Below are positions 10,988 through 23,879 of a stretch of 64,000 bases of DNA, piece after piece. The notes under the pieces are model-generated. The model worked only from the letters and a program-made list of their open reading frames with translations, searched no databases and was not told the DNA's origin. Made by a program: the position numbers and the translations under genes. Position 1 is the stretch's first letter. Each line of letters starts with the position of its first letter. The DNA lies in contig CM069593.1 of NCBI GenBank assembly GCA_035771175.1, forward strand, positions 21,503,956 through 21,567,955, read 5' to 3'. Origin of the DNA: Paratinospora sagittata (lineage: Eukaryota; Streptophyta; Magnoliopsida; Ranunculales; Menispermaceae).

Positions 10988-13392
10988 TATTACATGAAAA
11001 AATCCATTGAATGCTTCTTCTTTTTTTTATCATTTTTTACATAGAGTATTTCCAATAATATGAACAAGTTATTCATGTATGTCTGATCTGTCAATACAAT
11101 ACAGCAGTTTCCAGAAACAATGTTAAAAAAAGAAACAGAGGACATTGAAATGTCAATGAAAACACAGGGAAAAAAAAGAAAGAGATAGTAAAGTACTAAA
11201 GTGTGGTGGAAGGCCTCCCACAGTTAATTTAGAAGAAATTAATGCATGTGATACTTTGGATTTTTGCAAGCAATTACATGGGTCATATTTTCATGATCTT
11301 TCAGACCCAAAAAAAAGAAGTGATGACAGGTTTATTTTTCTCCAGAGAAGAAGAGAAGAAGAAGAAGAAGAAAGAATAATTCAGGTATAAATTAGCTCTA
11401 AACCAGGTAAATCCAATCTGGGCTTCTGGGTAACATAAGATTCATATTGAATCTATGAATGGTAGGCCCTCCACGTAATATGAATGTGAATCTATGTAAC
11501 TTGATTTTAATTAAGGGGTCATGGGGACAGATTTTAATGGCTACTTTGCCTGACACTTGCAACTGTGTCTGGTTCTGTTTGTTTTCTCTGGCAACGAAGA
11601 AGAACACGAGAGATCAGAGAGCCCCACAGTCCAAGTGATCAGTACTGCTTTTAATGCCCAGTGGAGTCCATCGTGATCGGTGACATTCCATAAAATATAT
11701 CACTCAAATTCTTTCCATTTTTTTTTTGTCATAATACACACCCAACACACACCGCCCCATACACACAATCTGCGCTACTGCGCTGGTAAATTCTTTCCAT
11801 GTTTTACATCATACCTTTTTTTACACCAAAATAATTAATGACAATATAAAAAATATATATATAATTTTTAGAAAAAAAAAGTTACTATTTCAAACAATTA
11901 TAAATTTAATTGCTTTTATTTATTTATTTATTTTTTGATTGAAACGAACATCAAGCACCATGTGATCTGTAGCGGGCAAATCACAAAAAATGAACTGTAG
12001 TTTTGCCTAGGAAGAAGGAGAAGAACAAAAACTACCTAAAATAATCTTTTCCAATTAAATATGTCGATCTTCTTCTCTGCTTTTTTGGCAAGTCAATGGA
12101 GCCTCTGAAATATGTCCAAGGAACACACACAGACCCAAGTGAGTAAAGCTGCTCTTCACATTACCCTTTTTTTCCTTTCTGATGATTTCTTCATCTTAAA
12201 TGAGTTGCAGAATGCAGAGTAAACCAAACAGCTTTTAAAACAGCTCTCTCTACTCTTCTCTCTATTTGTCTCTTCCCCTTTGTTCTTTTCTTGTTCTTGT
12301 GGGCTCTCCCACCTTTTTGTTACAGTAATTATTATTATTATTATTATTCTTATTATTTTAAATGAAGATCTTCTTTCAATTGCAATATTTTTTTTTCTTA
12401 ATTCTTCATTGATTTTCAATGCAACTTTTGATTTTTTAAAGAAAACCCATTTATGAAATATATCTTTTGGTTCTAATTTCTGCTTCTGGGAGAGATTAGA
12501 AAATGCGGCCAATTTGTTCAGCGTCAAGATATTATTCTACATTTCTAAGTTTCTTGTTCTAATTCGAAGTTCAATTTCCCATAGAGATCTCTGCAATCTC
12601 TACTAAGATTTTAGAAATGTGTATAACTTCCTCAGAAGCTTGGTGGGTCTTCTGCTAATCGTTTCCTTTTCTGGTTATTCTTCCTCGATTTCATTGAAAC
12701 TTTTAGCTTCTGTTAAGTTGAGAGAACCCAGTAGTAATCTTGTGAGATCCGATATTGGATTTTCTTAATATTTTCCTGCTGTTATCGATGAGGAGGATAT
12801 TCTGTTTATGCCTTCTTCTTTCCTTCACTACAACGCTACAAAGATTTTGAAATAAGTGTCAAATGCTTTTGGGATTTGCAACTCTTTTTTTTTTTTTTTC
12901 TCTGATCAATTTAAGAATGTTTAGTCTGAAAATAAAACTTTCTTTCTGTTCACAACTTCACATTGCTGAAGGTCTTGAGTCTTCATAACATTTCTACAAC
13001 CACCCATTACAACTACTTGGAATTCTTCTTCTTCTTCTTCTTCTTCCTCTATCTATTCTCTTGTAGTATTCAAAGAAGGTTTACTTCACCAATATCATTT
13101 TTTTTTTCTGTAAAAAAATTGCCATCTCTTCCATTTTTTTAATGTTTTAGATGTGTCCTAATCAAATGGAACTAAGTTTATTAAGATTTATACTATTGAG
13201 ATCTACTTAATTTTCAAAAATATTGCTACCAAAATTTATTTCAAAAACTGTAGGTTCTGCTTGAAAATTGTTTTGTTTTTGTTTGTTTTTCATGTTAACA
13301 TACTGTTAATTCTGATTGAAGCTCATTGTCATTTTTGTGTTTTGGACCATTTTAGGGCTTTCTAGAGGCAACTGAATTGTTCATTTGATTTT
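10884..13392. other. 3' UTR of WAP, spacer and leader region of the receptor-like gene
   Basis: No protein-coding gene is supported. The left part should be the 3' UTR of the coiled-coil gene. From about 12100 on, the sequence becomes pyrimidine-rich, with CT/TTC/TTA runs (for example (TTA)n near 12328-12350 and (TTC)n near 13026-13046), as in plant promoters and leaders. One or more non-coding leader exons probably lie here. An acceptor-like TTTTAG at about 13350-13356 would start the exon that carries the uORF and the main ATG. Confidence 0.5.
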
Positions 13393-13452
13393 ATGTCTCC
13401 TTCGAATCCAGACCAGAAGATATTAGAAAGGTTCTATGCCTCGCAAGATTAG
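13393..13452 (+). CDS. upstream ORF (19 codons) in the leader of the pseudokinase gene
   Basis: ATG at 13393 opens a frame of 19 codons (MSPSNPDQKILERFY then ASQD) ending with TAG at 13450-13452. The main ATG starts at 13455, two bases later. A uORF stop this close to the next start would force re-initiation or leaky scanning. It therefore probably lowers translation of the kinase-like protein. Whether it is inside the mature leader depends on an acceptor that I place near 13356. Confidence 0.45.
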   Translation: MSPSNPDQKILERFYASQD

Positions 13453-13454
13453 TT

Positions 13455-16392
13455 ATGTTCAGTGATCACGCGCTAGTTATGGTTGCCATTGCTGCTGCTG
13501 CTTATACTAATTCTGCTTTTAGAACCGTTGAACCAGAACATACATGGTATATAGTTTTGTTAAATTATCGCTCTTACTTCTGATAATTCTCTATGGTGCT
13601 AATGACAATAGATTGGATGTGTCCAAATGACAAATCTATTTGTGAAAAACAAAGTTTTTACTAAAATTTATTTAGTCTAGCTTTGGGTAGTAAAAATTCT
13701 ACTAATGGTTGTATTATTCCTACATCTCTGCAGGTTGCCCAGAACAAATCGTTTGCTTTGTCAACATAGACAAACAGATAATTTATCGCCTTTTCCATCA
13801 ATGTCCTCTCCCTCTCAACACTTAAGCCCTGTGCAAGTTAATCCCTGTAATTCTAGAAAAACAAGATTTGCATCTACTGTTGATGGAGTTAATGGAATTC
13901 CAACACTGACACCGTCGCAAATTGATTATGTTAAGAAGAGACCGAGAAAACATAAAACTGCAGCTATTGTTGGCGGTTGTGTTGGCGCATCTCTTCTTGT
14001 GGTCATCATCGTGTTACTCGTTTACATTGGATTAATGCGCGCTAAAAGATTTCTGAGGAGAACATCTGAGACTGCATCTTCTGTACATTCTGTTCCTTGT
14101 GGTAATGCATCCTTCTAGTTATAATACTGAAATTTAGAACAAATTTGGTCATGAACTTGGCCCGAAATAGTTTGAGATTTCCATTAAATCCCAATACTTG
14201 CCCTTTTTCCTTAATGGAGCAGGAGAGAATGGCATTATACTTTCTAGCGCTCTATCTCCTTATGAAACACTGACCCTTAGGATTCTTACAATTCCGGAAC
14301 TGGAGCATGCTACATCCAATTTCTGCCAAAGTAATATTATAGGTGAAGGTGGATTTGGCATAATGTACAAAGGATTGCTTCAAGATGGATCTATTGTGGC
14401 TATCAAGCGACAACTGCATGACCCAACTCAACATTTTCTTCAGGAGGTAAATTACTAAATTACTGGGGGCAATTTTCCCTTTAATCACTGACTAATTTTC
14501 TTAGATCCCCTTTTTAGAGAATATGGAAAGGGTAGAAACCTAAGCTGATAAAATTTAATGCATATGAGAGAACCAAAAGTTGCTAGTAGGTACAACTTCA
14601 AAATACTTCATGAATGATCTTAGTACGAAATAACTTTTGTTATGAACATTGAATATTGTAATCATTTCTTGCGAATTTGGCGATGCTTTTTCAGTTCTTG
14701 GTTTTGAAACGCATTTATATTACCTGTGTTCTTGGTTTGATTCAGGTGCAGAGAATAGGTCGAGTCTGCCATAAGCATGTTGTCGAGCTTATTGGTTATT
14801 GCCAAGAGAGCAATCAACAGTTACTTATCTACAATTACATCTCTAATGGGAATGTCGGGAATCATCTATATGGTGCCTCCCCTCTCTCTCTCTCTATCTC
14901 TATGTATCTATTTATTTATATCTCTTCTCCCTATCAACAAATTGCTACTTTGCAGATAGTGAAGGCCTGCCAATTGGAAAGCTAGATGTTCGTCAACGAT
15001 TATCCATTGCTCTAGGTGCAGCTAAAGGTGAGTGCATTCTTTGTAGGTCCTTTTGATTCTAAGTCTCCATCTAAATTTTGTAGCTTTATGTTGTTTCTGC
15101 ATAGAATGGAACATACTATAGCAATTTCTGTCTTATAAATGTGATCAGGATTGGAGTATCTACACTCTTTGATACCCCCTTTCATACACATGCACTTCAG
15201 AAGTCGAAATGTTCTTGTGGATGAAAATTTTGCTGCCAAGGTTTCTGATTTTGGGTTATCCGAGTTAGTCATTGAGGATAATCGTGCTGGATCATCCATG
15301 AGTGTTGACTGCTTCGTTGACCCAGAGTACGTATCTCAACCCTCTCAACCATATGAAATAAATTTCCATAATGGAAGCATTGATTATTGGCAAATTGCTC
15401 ATTCTAAAGCCTAGATAATTTTCCATGGAAGCTACCACCATGACACCCTATTAGATTACCGATGTACTAGCTTTTTTTTCCAACTTTTAAAGAACTTGGC
15501 CGAGTTCCAGATACTTGTTATAACAGAAAAAAAGCAGTTTTAATTAATGGAATCTCCTTATCAATAATTTATTTACCAATCCTCTTTTGCTATCTGAAAA
15601 AATTGGTTGAGTTCTCGAGATTGATTCCTTTACGGCTTTTGAGAATATTCACTGGCTGTTTGAGTACTTAAAATTTGATCTATTCAAGATACCCTGGTGA
15701 TGGATATTATGTCATTCATTTGGGTTGTTATTGTGTATGGAAAATGGAGCTGCTTCTTTAACTCTGTTCGTGTATTCTAAGTTTATTTTTCTCAATTGCT
15801 AAGTGTGGTTGGACTCTTGTCTGAATTTCACCTACTATGGAACACTCGTTTCAGGTTAAGATCATCAAGTGAACATTCGCAAAGAAGCGATGTGTACAGT
15901 TTTGGTGTCTTCTTGTTGGAGCTTATTAGTGGGCGTGAAGCACTTGGTAGAAATGAATCAGAAGCACATCAGAATCTAGTAACAGAGGTGCCTGCTCTCC
16001 TGCTAGTTCTCAACTTATTCAACCAAAAATTATAAGTTGCAGTAGTATACATACTAACATACATACATACATATATATATATAAATCATCCTTGCTATTT
16101 GAATACCTTAAAAATGCCAACCATTATCATTTTTTTTATGTAGGCTAAGGGTATCAGTGACTTTGATGATTTTGTCGATAATACAATGGGGGAGAAAAAG
16201 ATGAAGAACACTTTGAGACCGATGATGAAGTTGGCATTGCAGTGTTTGGATGCTGGTGTTAGGAGACCAACAATGAGGATGGTGGTTCGAGAGCTAGAGT
16301 TGATTCAAGAAAGAGAATTGGGTCATCATCAAGATACTAACTTGGGTGCAGAGATTAGTGTTGTAACTCTTGGGAGTGAGCTCTTCACATGA
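13455..16392 (+). CDS. receptor-like pseudokinase with one transmembrane helix, 480 aa
   Basis: Exons are 13455-13546, 13734-14101, 14223-14446, 14746-14872, 14956-15027, 15149-15326, 15855-15987 and 16144-16392, giving 481 codons with TGA. Residues 1-100 are a short Ser/Pro-rich extracellular or luminal part. A helix follows (AAIVGGCVGASLLVVIIVLL), then basic residues and a kinase-like domain. Kinase landmarks are a glycine loop GEGGFGIMYKG, VAIK with the ATP-site lysine, an intact DFG (VSDFGL) and DPE. The catalytic loop reads HMHFRSRNVL instead of HRDxKxxN, so the catalytic Asp is His and the HRD Arg is Met. It is therefore probably catalytically dead and acts as a scaffold or ligand of active kinases at the membrane. 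Exon 6 must use the donor GTACGTAT at 15327, because the frame stays open only with it. Exact subfamily not recognised. Confidence 0.8.
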
Positions 16393-17558
16393 AAAATTAT
16401 TGTTTCATATTTCTGGCTCATTCTTTTATTGGTTTATTTTTAATTGTAGTTCACAGCCTATACAAAATTTGAGAAACTGAATCACATTGAAATATATAGA
16501 ATGTTTTCAAGGTTATATCTGTCTTCCAGATGTAATCTCAAATCATCTTGTTTTCATGTGTAAATTTTAAGAGGAAAATTGTTTTGTTTAACCTTTTTTT
16601 TTTTTTTTTTTTTGGGTTTCCCGCAAGATATCCTCACACTCTTCAGGTATGAGACTAGTTCTTGTTCAAGGCGGGAGCGGAATGGTAGACCTTTTCCAAC
16701 GAGGGCGCCTCAAAGAATCGAACTTTAAAACTTGTATATAAGGGCGGCTTTTGAACTTAACCCCCTTTCAATGAGTCAATCACTCGTTAATTCTGTTTAA
16801 CCATCTTTAGCTATCCATTCAAGTCAACAATTTTTTTTTTTTTTTTAAATTTAAAAACCCTTAGGTAAATAAATCGTTTTTACAAGGCATCTTAAACATA
16901 GTATAGACTTTTATTATTATTATCATTATTATTATTATTATTATTAGTGATAAACTAGCTCTTGAGATATTCAACAAGCAATTGGACCTAGTCTTTGTTC
17001 ATAACTATTCAACTCATAAAAAAAAACTTAAATATATTAACTATATATATGACCTAGTTAAAACAATTAATATGAATTAGTCCACCGTGACATGTAAACA
17101 TACATAATCATCACTATTTTTTTTTTACGCCACCTTCAATGTAAAATATAAAAATAAATTTTAAACACTTAACTAATACTTTGGATGTAAAGTCTTTCAG
17201 CATTTTTCTTATTAATCTAAGCTTCTCTACTCTTATTTTTCACCATCATTCATACATCATAAAACCTTCTAAATAGGCTGGTTTGGTTTTTTTTTTAGGC
17301 AAATCCCACTTGCCCAAAGTCAAACAATTCTCTTGCCACTTGGCAAACTTCTATTCCTTAGGTGCACACAGACTTCCTGCACTCTGTCAACGTGTATATA
17401 CGTTACAGCATTCGCTCTCCCTCTCTCTCTCTCGCTCTCGTTCTCGTTCTCAAGTTTCTACTCTCAAGAAAATAAATCTCAGTTCAGATCGAAGAACCCT
17501 AAAACACCAACAAAAGATCCAAGCTTCACGCTCTTCTGTCCGAAATCAAGTAGCAACA
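16393..17558. other. spacer: 3' UTR, SINE-like repeat, promoter of PDI gene
   Basis: The spacer holds the 3' UTR of the kinase-like gene, a SINE-like repeat (listed separately), a (TTA/TAT)n stretch at about 16908-16947 and AT-rich DNA. The last 150 bp are the PDI leader, with a CT-rich block (about 17411-17450) before the ATG and a TATA-like GTATATA at about 17394-17400. Confidence 0.55.
16594..16790 (-). mobile_element. SINE-like repeat with poly(A) tail
   Basis: On the minus strand the unit ends in a clean 20-base A run (16594-16613 as T on the plus strand). It contains a pol III B-box-like AGTTCGATTCTTTG in its upstream half. The GC-richer body (for example CCGCCTTGAACAAG) stands out from the AT-rich surroundings. 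Family not recognised. Confidence 0.45.
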
Positions 17559-20500
17559 ATGGCTACTCGACTGGTACTCCTTCTCTCGATCTTAGTTCTT
17601 CTGCTCTTCAACGCTTCCAGCTTCGCATCTTCTTCCAAGGAGCCAACAAAGAAAGACGAAGATCTCGATGAAGATCTCAATTTCTTGCTGAAAGAAGAAG
17701 AAGCAGAACCCTCGATCATCAAGCATCATTCTCCAGATGGAGATCATTACGACGAAGATCAATTCGATGAAGACGACGCAGATTTCGACAATTTGGAAGA
17801 TTTCGAGGGCGCGGATCCGGATAACGAACAGTATTCTACACCAGCTGTTGATGAAAAGGATGTGGTTGTACTGAAGGATGCGAATTTCAGTGACTTTGTG
17901 GAGAAAAATAGGTATGTGATGGTGGAGTTCTATGCGCCGTGGTGTGGACATTGCCAGGCTCTTGCGCCTGAGTACGCTGCTGCTGCGACGGAGTTGAAAG
18001 GAGTTGCGGTGTTTGCGAAGGTTGATGCGACTGTGGAGAACGAGCTGGCGCAGAAGTATGATGTCCAGGGGTTTCCTACGGTGTATTTCTTCGTTGATGG
18101 AGTTCATAAGCTTTATAACGGCCCGAGGAGCAAGTAAGATCTTGAAAATTTCAGCGTTGATTTCTTAGATTTAGGTTTTCAATTTATGCTTTTGTGTTTC
18201 ATAGATCAAGAGTTTGCATTTTGAACGAGTCAGATTTCGTTGTTATAATGAAGAAATGATGCTTTCTTTTATTTGATTTTTCTTATAGGAATGAGAGATT
18301 ACGTTTATATTTGCATTTCGTTATTCAAACTAGAGTTCTTCTCTCAGCTTGACACTAAGCGGGAAAATCTTCAAAAATGTAATTCGTGCCACCTTATTTT
18401 GTGTCTTAAAGCTGCATCTTATGTAATCGAGCTCTTAGATATAGTGTTTAAGGGAAAAAACTGGAGTCTGGATGTAATATATTGTTGCTGAGAACTGTAA
18501 TTATGGATAGTGTTGATTCATTGTAAAAGAGAAGTAAAAAATTGTTTCTTTGGTTTTGATGCTAACTTTGAGTTTAAGATACCGATATTGAAGAATGCTT
18601 AGAGGAATCGTGGACAGCTTGTCTTTCCTACGAACTATAATTCAATTCAATATTTTTGTTTTGCATCGCAAATGTCTGGTATGCTGAGGCTTTGGGAATT
18701 TTTGTGTACAGAGAAGCTATTGTGACTTGGATTAAGAAGAAGACTGGACCTGGGATTTCCAACATAACCACGACTGAAGATGCGGAACATATACTGAATA
18801 CTGAAAATAAATTGGTTGTGGGATTTCTCGACTCTTTGGTGGTATGCCTTTGTTCCTTTCATTTATAAGAATTTTTAATCATTTGGATACAGTTTTTCTT
18901 TTGCTTTTAGCACTTTGAGAATCAATTTTACATCTCTAGAACTCAAAGTCTGATCTTATTCATTTTCGTATGTGATACTGTTAAGAATTTGTAGCCTTTA
19001 ATTTTATGGTTTCCTCAGCAATAACAACACAATGAATTCTTAATAACCAATCAGTAATGACCTTTTATGTCATTTTTATGAAAAGCTTCCAAGTGCCAAA
19101 CTTATGCACTACTTGAGTTCCTCCAATATTACCAAATATTTGAGTTAGCAACACTTCCAAAACATACAATCTGATTTTTTTTTTCTTCTTTTTCATTCTT
19201 ATAATAAAATAGTCTAACAAGCTATCTAATTCCCTTGTCTCCATGGTGTGCTTTTTGTTGCCATGTAGATAGGAATAAGTCTAGTCTGTCAGGAAAATCT
19301 ATGATGCTCTTTTTTTCTTCTTTTTACTTCTTATTTTATTCATGGGATTTCTCAACTTTCAAGCTTCTGAAGTGGCATGAATTATCAAAATTTATTTGGT
19401 TGGCCAGCTAAGATTGCAGTGGCTATGCGCTAATTTGTTAGATGTGCAATCATTAAATTCTTGATCGTGAACTTACTGTTTCAAACTGAGAAAACTGATT
19501 TCCTCTTCAAACCTTATATGTAGTTATTCAGTATTCCAGAGACTTCATTTAGGTTTCTGGAAGCTACTTTGTCATGATAGTTACAGTGCACACTCTTTTC
19601 TGATGTTTTTATGATTCTCACCACATCTGTTTCCTTTAATATATCCTCAGGGCCCTGAGAGTAACGAACTTGCTGCTGCCTCAAGACTTGAAGACGATGT
19701 CAACTTCTACCAAACTGCCTATCCTGATGTAGCAAAACTTTTCCACATTGATCCGAAAGCCAAGCGCCCTGCTTTGGTCATGCTGAAAAAGGAGGCTGAA
19801 AAATTAAGCCACTTTGGTTAGTTGTCTCTTACTTTCTCAGTTCTCTGCAGGTTAGGAGCTTCATATGGTTAATCTAAGAACATTGTTATGACTTTGAATT
19901 TTCCTTTGTACAGATGGTGACTTCACCAAGTCAGCAATAGCAGATTTTGTCTTTGGCAACAAGCTGCCTTTAGTGACCACATTTACTAGGGAAAGTGCTC
20001 CTATGATTTTTGAGAGCCCAATTAAGAAACAGGTGACTCACATTTCTGTCCATCACTATTGTATATTCTTTGATTTGGAGGGTCTTACCCTTGATTTTGT
20101 TGAAATGCTTACATTTTTATCTTTTTCTTTTCCCTCCAATCCTCAGCTTTTGCTTTTTGCTAATTCAAATGATTCAGAGAAGGTTATTCCGGTATTTGAA
20201 GAGGCAGCAAAACTTTTCAAGGGCAAGGTGACTTTGTAATTTTCTCTTGCTTCACTGCGAGCTTTCTTAGTGACTTAGTGCAAGCATTGTGTCAATTATT
20301 GATTTATGTCATTTGGAACTCTAATCAGAAGAACAACTCGCCAACTTTTAGATTCTAAACTTATGATCTTTGGTTCCAAGTGCCTTTACTGGGTAATTCT
20401 ATCCTAGTATTGGAATAATTTAAACTATTCTTATCCAATTGAATATCAAGTTTTTGTAGAATTTTAGAGCTATGTTTGACAAGTCATCAGTGGTCTGTGC

Positions 20501-22270
20501 ATCATGCCTCTCTTTATTTTCATATCAAGCATGTATTGATTTTTATGTTTCAATTCAATTTCAGCTCGTCTTTGTCTATGTTGAAATGGACAATGAAGAT
20601 GTTGGGAAACCAGTTTCAGATTATTTCGGTGTTACTGGTGATGGTCCCCAGGTAATTTTGTGTTTCTTCTTTGCTTTTGTAATTCCCCCCTTTTTTTCCT
20701 TATGGAGTTGGTTCATTTATATTACTGCCAACATTTCTAATCCACTAAAAGCAACCATTTGGGTAATGATTTTAATGATGGCTTTTATTTGCATTCAGAT
20801 TATTGGGTACACAGGGAATGAGGATGCCAAGAAATTCATACTTAATGGTGAAGTGACCTTAGACAGTATTAAGGTTGTGACACACCCCTTTTTCCGTTGT
20901 CTTTATTTAAATAATAGATATTATAATGTTGTGGAATTGTTACTTGGGTATTTGGGAAGGATTTCTGGATTCAGTCTTGATATATATGCACTGTGCCATT
21001 TTTTATTCAGACGTTTGGGAATGATTTCTTGGAAGACAATCTTAAGCCTTTCTTCAAGTCTGATACAATTCCAGAGACTGTAAATTCTTCAACTTGGCTC
21101 AACTTTGTTTTGGTGATGATTGATTTGAACCTAATTTATACACTGTGATTCAACTTTTCCTAAAATATTGTGGATACAGAATGATGGGGATGTGAAAATC
21201 GTGGTTGGGAATAACTTCGATGACATTGTACTGGATGAGTCAAAGGATGTTCTTCTTGAAGTAGTTATCTGCTCTGATCCCTCTTTCACTCTCCCTTTAT
21301 CTCTTCTGAATTTCTTGTTTATTGGTATTGATATTTTGACATCTGCCTCTGGGCTAGATCTATGCACCATGGTGTGGGCATTGCCAAGAGCTGGAACCTA
21401 CATACAACAAACTAGCCAAGCATCTGCGTGGCATTGATTCTCTTGTCATCTCCAAGATGGATGGAACCACCAATGAACACCCCAGGGCCAAGGTCTGTTC
21501 TTCATTTATTGTTAATAAGTTCGCCAATTGACTATCAGTCTCAATTTGTTAGTTTGACATGTTAAGACATTATTCTGTGCTAATTCTATGCCGAAATAGT
21601 AATTGGACTCTTTGAAGCCACTAAACTGAGTTTAACTTGGCTTGATGAAAGCCAAGTTATATTTTAAATTTACAAGAAGGATTTTGCTTGTAAGCATCTC
21701 ATATCTTATAGAAAATTAGAAATACTATATTATATTGGTAACTTTGTATGATTTTGAGCTATGCTGCTTTTTCTATTAATCCTTTTACATACTTGTGGCT
21801 TATCTTATTACTGCTCTTTGTTATTAATTACTTAAACATGTGGATGTTTAGGCTGTCAGAGTCAATTAGTTTTGTATTTATTCCTTTATTTCATGATTTT
21901 GCAGTCTGATGGTTTTCCTACACTGCTCTTCTTCCCGGCTGGAAATAAGAGCTTTGATCCAGTAAGTGTGTTTCAATTGTTTTCTTTTTTCTTGGTTTTT
22001 GACGCATGGTCTCATGCTGGTATTGTTCTTTCAGTTTTCTCTTACCCTTATTTTGTTTTTGGATTTAAAAACACATTTATGTGTAAATCTGTGCAGATAA
22101 CTGTGGACACTGATAGAACTGTAGTAGCATTCTACAAATTCCTTAAGAAGCATGCATCAATTCCTTTCAAGCTCCAAAAACCAGTCACTACAAAATCCGA
22201 GGGCACTGACACCACCACCACTGCCACGAGTCAGGAGGGCAGCGCTACCAATGTGAAGGATGAACTATAG
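17559..22270 (+). CDS. PDIL1-4: protein disulfide isomerase-like 1-4/1-3, ER lumen, 582 aa
   Basis: Exons are 17559-18133, 18712-18841, 19651-19816, 19914-20032, 20147-20227, 20565-20651, 20799-20873, 21011-21079, 21180-21260, 21358-21492, 21905-21961 and 22097-22270, giving 583 codons with the stop. Order: signal peptide (MATRLVLLLSILVLLLF), an acidic linker rich in D/E (about residues 27-95), domain a with the active site APWCGHC, two redox-silent b domains, domain a' with a second APWCGHC, an S/T-rich tail and the ER retrieval signal KDEL. It forms, breaks and rearranges disulfides of secretory proteins. Length and the acidic N-terminus fit the plant PDIL1-3/1-4 subgroup (about 580-600 residues) rather than PDIL1-1. 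The ATG at 17559 starts the signal peptide; an in-frame upstream extension has none and is not used. Confidence 0.95.
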
Positions 22271-23058
22271 TTTCTGTCTGCCCTTAAATTATCAAATTAT
22301 CGGACTTGGAGGCGGGGACAGAAATAGGTGTGGCTAACAAATGAATGAATATAGAATGCGATGTAGAAGAGCGACAATGTTAAATCCTTTTTACCATGGA
22401 AGTTTTGACTATTGAGGCTTCTTTTGAGAAAATCTGATGAGAGATCCCAATAAAAAGTTAAATTATGCTGTATTTTATCTTTTCTATTTTCCAATTCCAT
22501 ATAGGTTGTTATGATATTTTCATCTTCAAGATCAAATCAATCTACATAACACTATCAGGATTCCCCACAGCTTGCTGCTGCAGAGCTGTCTAATCCTTGT
22601 TCCTGTGAGAGGTTGATCTTCACTTTTTCCAGTGGAATCAATTTGTCTAGTGGATGGCACGTTAAGCTCTACAATTGCCTGTATTCCTTCCGGATTTTTC
22701 GGTTAATTTACTGAGAAAATTACCTGAATCTAATAAGTAATAACCATCTATAACCTCAAACGTTGTCTGATATACACCAAATCTTGTACCAAAAAAGGGC
22801 GATTGTAGATCACACTACTTATCGGTTAAATCGTTTTTGTTGTAAATATTCAAATAAAAATTATATGTACATTATTTTTTTTGTAAATATGTTAAATATT
22901 AAAATAGAAATTATATGCAATTTATACATGTTTTAAGTAGTATGATATCTAAGTGGTATATATATTTAAATAATATATATATTTAAGTTATATAAATACG
23001 TATGTATATGTATCTTACATGAATTATGTGAGAGCATAATTATTCATTATAAAACGTA
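22271..23058. other. PDI 3' UTR and AT-rich spacer
   Basis: The first 200-250 bases are the probable 3' UTR of the PDI gene, with an AATAAA-like signal (CAATAAAAAG near 22449). The remainder is AT-rich DNA with TATA-type runs near 22960-23000. I see no gene. Confidence 0.6.
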
Positions 23059-23063
23059 GTTTC

Positions 23064-23625
23064 TGATGGGGTCCACCTCAAAATAGTGGGTTGGTAGGCA
23101 GCCAAAAATTCAAGAATTCATTCTTAGTAGGCGGCTGAACGAAATGTCAGCCAACAGTAACAATCGCGTGGGCAAGTTGCATGGGCTGCATGGGTCACGT
23201 GGGGTGTCCAACAAATTACAAAAATGCCCTCTATAGCTCTATAAATAGAACATTAACTTCAACTTGAAAATTCATTCGATAGATCTAAGAGAGATCATTA
23301 ATTCTAAAGAGATCTATTAAGAGAGCCTCAAAGAGAATTTCTTTGAGAAGAAAAAATGTGAGCCAATTTGTGAAGTGTTATCCACAAATTGAAGATACAT
23401 AGGTATTGTGTATTTGTGAGAGATCCACCGAAAGGTGACGTTTGTAATCCCGTTTTTATAGTGGAAGTTTCTTAAAGCGGCCTACGGGTCCCGTGGTTTT
23501 TTACCTCATCTTTGGAGGGTTTTCCACGTTAAAAATTGTTGGTGTTATTTTGTTGTATTTATAGTTTGGAAAATTATTCTGGGATTGTAGAATTTATTTC
23601 TTTACAACCATCGATTTTCCCAACA
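23064..23625 (+). repeat. 5' LTR of the copia element
   Basis: 562 bp, TG...CA ends. A TATA-like CTATAAATAG lies near 23239-23250, suitable as the retroelement promoter, followed by a purine-rich AGAGATC region. Matches 28355-28916 without length change. Confidence 0.95.
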
Positions 23626-23628
23626 AAG

Positions 23629-23640
23629 TGGTATCAGAGC
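23629..23640 (+). other. primer-binding site for initiator tRNA-Met
   Basis: TGGTATCAGAGC lies three bases after the 5' LTR. It is the standard complement of the 3' end of plant initiator tRNA-Met used by copia elements to prime minus-strand synthesis. Confidence 0.93.
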
Positions 23641-23879
23641 CTGCGTCGTTTTCAGCGAAGGTACTGTTCATACATATAGTACTATTCACGTATACGGTAC
23701 TATTTTGTCGGCTGTTACTATTTGGAATAGTAGTACTATTCACAGAGCACTATTCACAAGGGCACTATTTATATAGACTATTCACAAGGGGTACTATTTA
23801 TTGAGTACTATTTACATAGTACTATTCATCGCCGGAAATTCATCGCCGGAGAAGTGTCAAGTTCCGCGAAACCTGTTGA

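Noticed and set aside
12156..12527. 123-codon minus-strand frame
   Set aside because: Built from TTC/TTA-rich low-complexity DNA in a promoter/leader region; Lys/Ile/Glu-rich peptide with no motif.
17592..18107. 171-codon open frame on the minus strand across PDI exon 1
   Set aside because: It is the antisense of a GAA/GAT-rich acidic coding exon and has no recognisable motif; the plus-strand PDI exon explains the open frame.
20472..21083. 203-codon plus-strand frame
   Set aside because: It reads through two PDI introns. The real exons 20565-20651, 20799-20873 and 21011-21079 lie within it with good splice sites.
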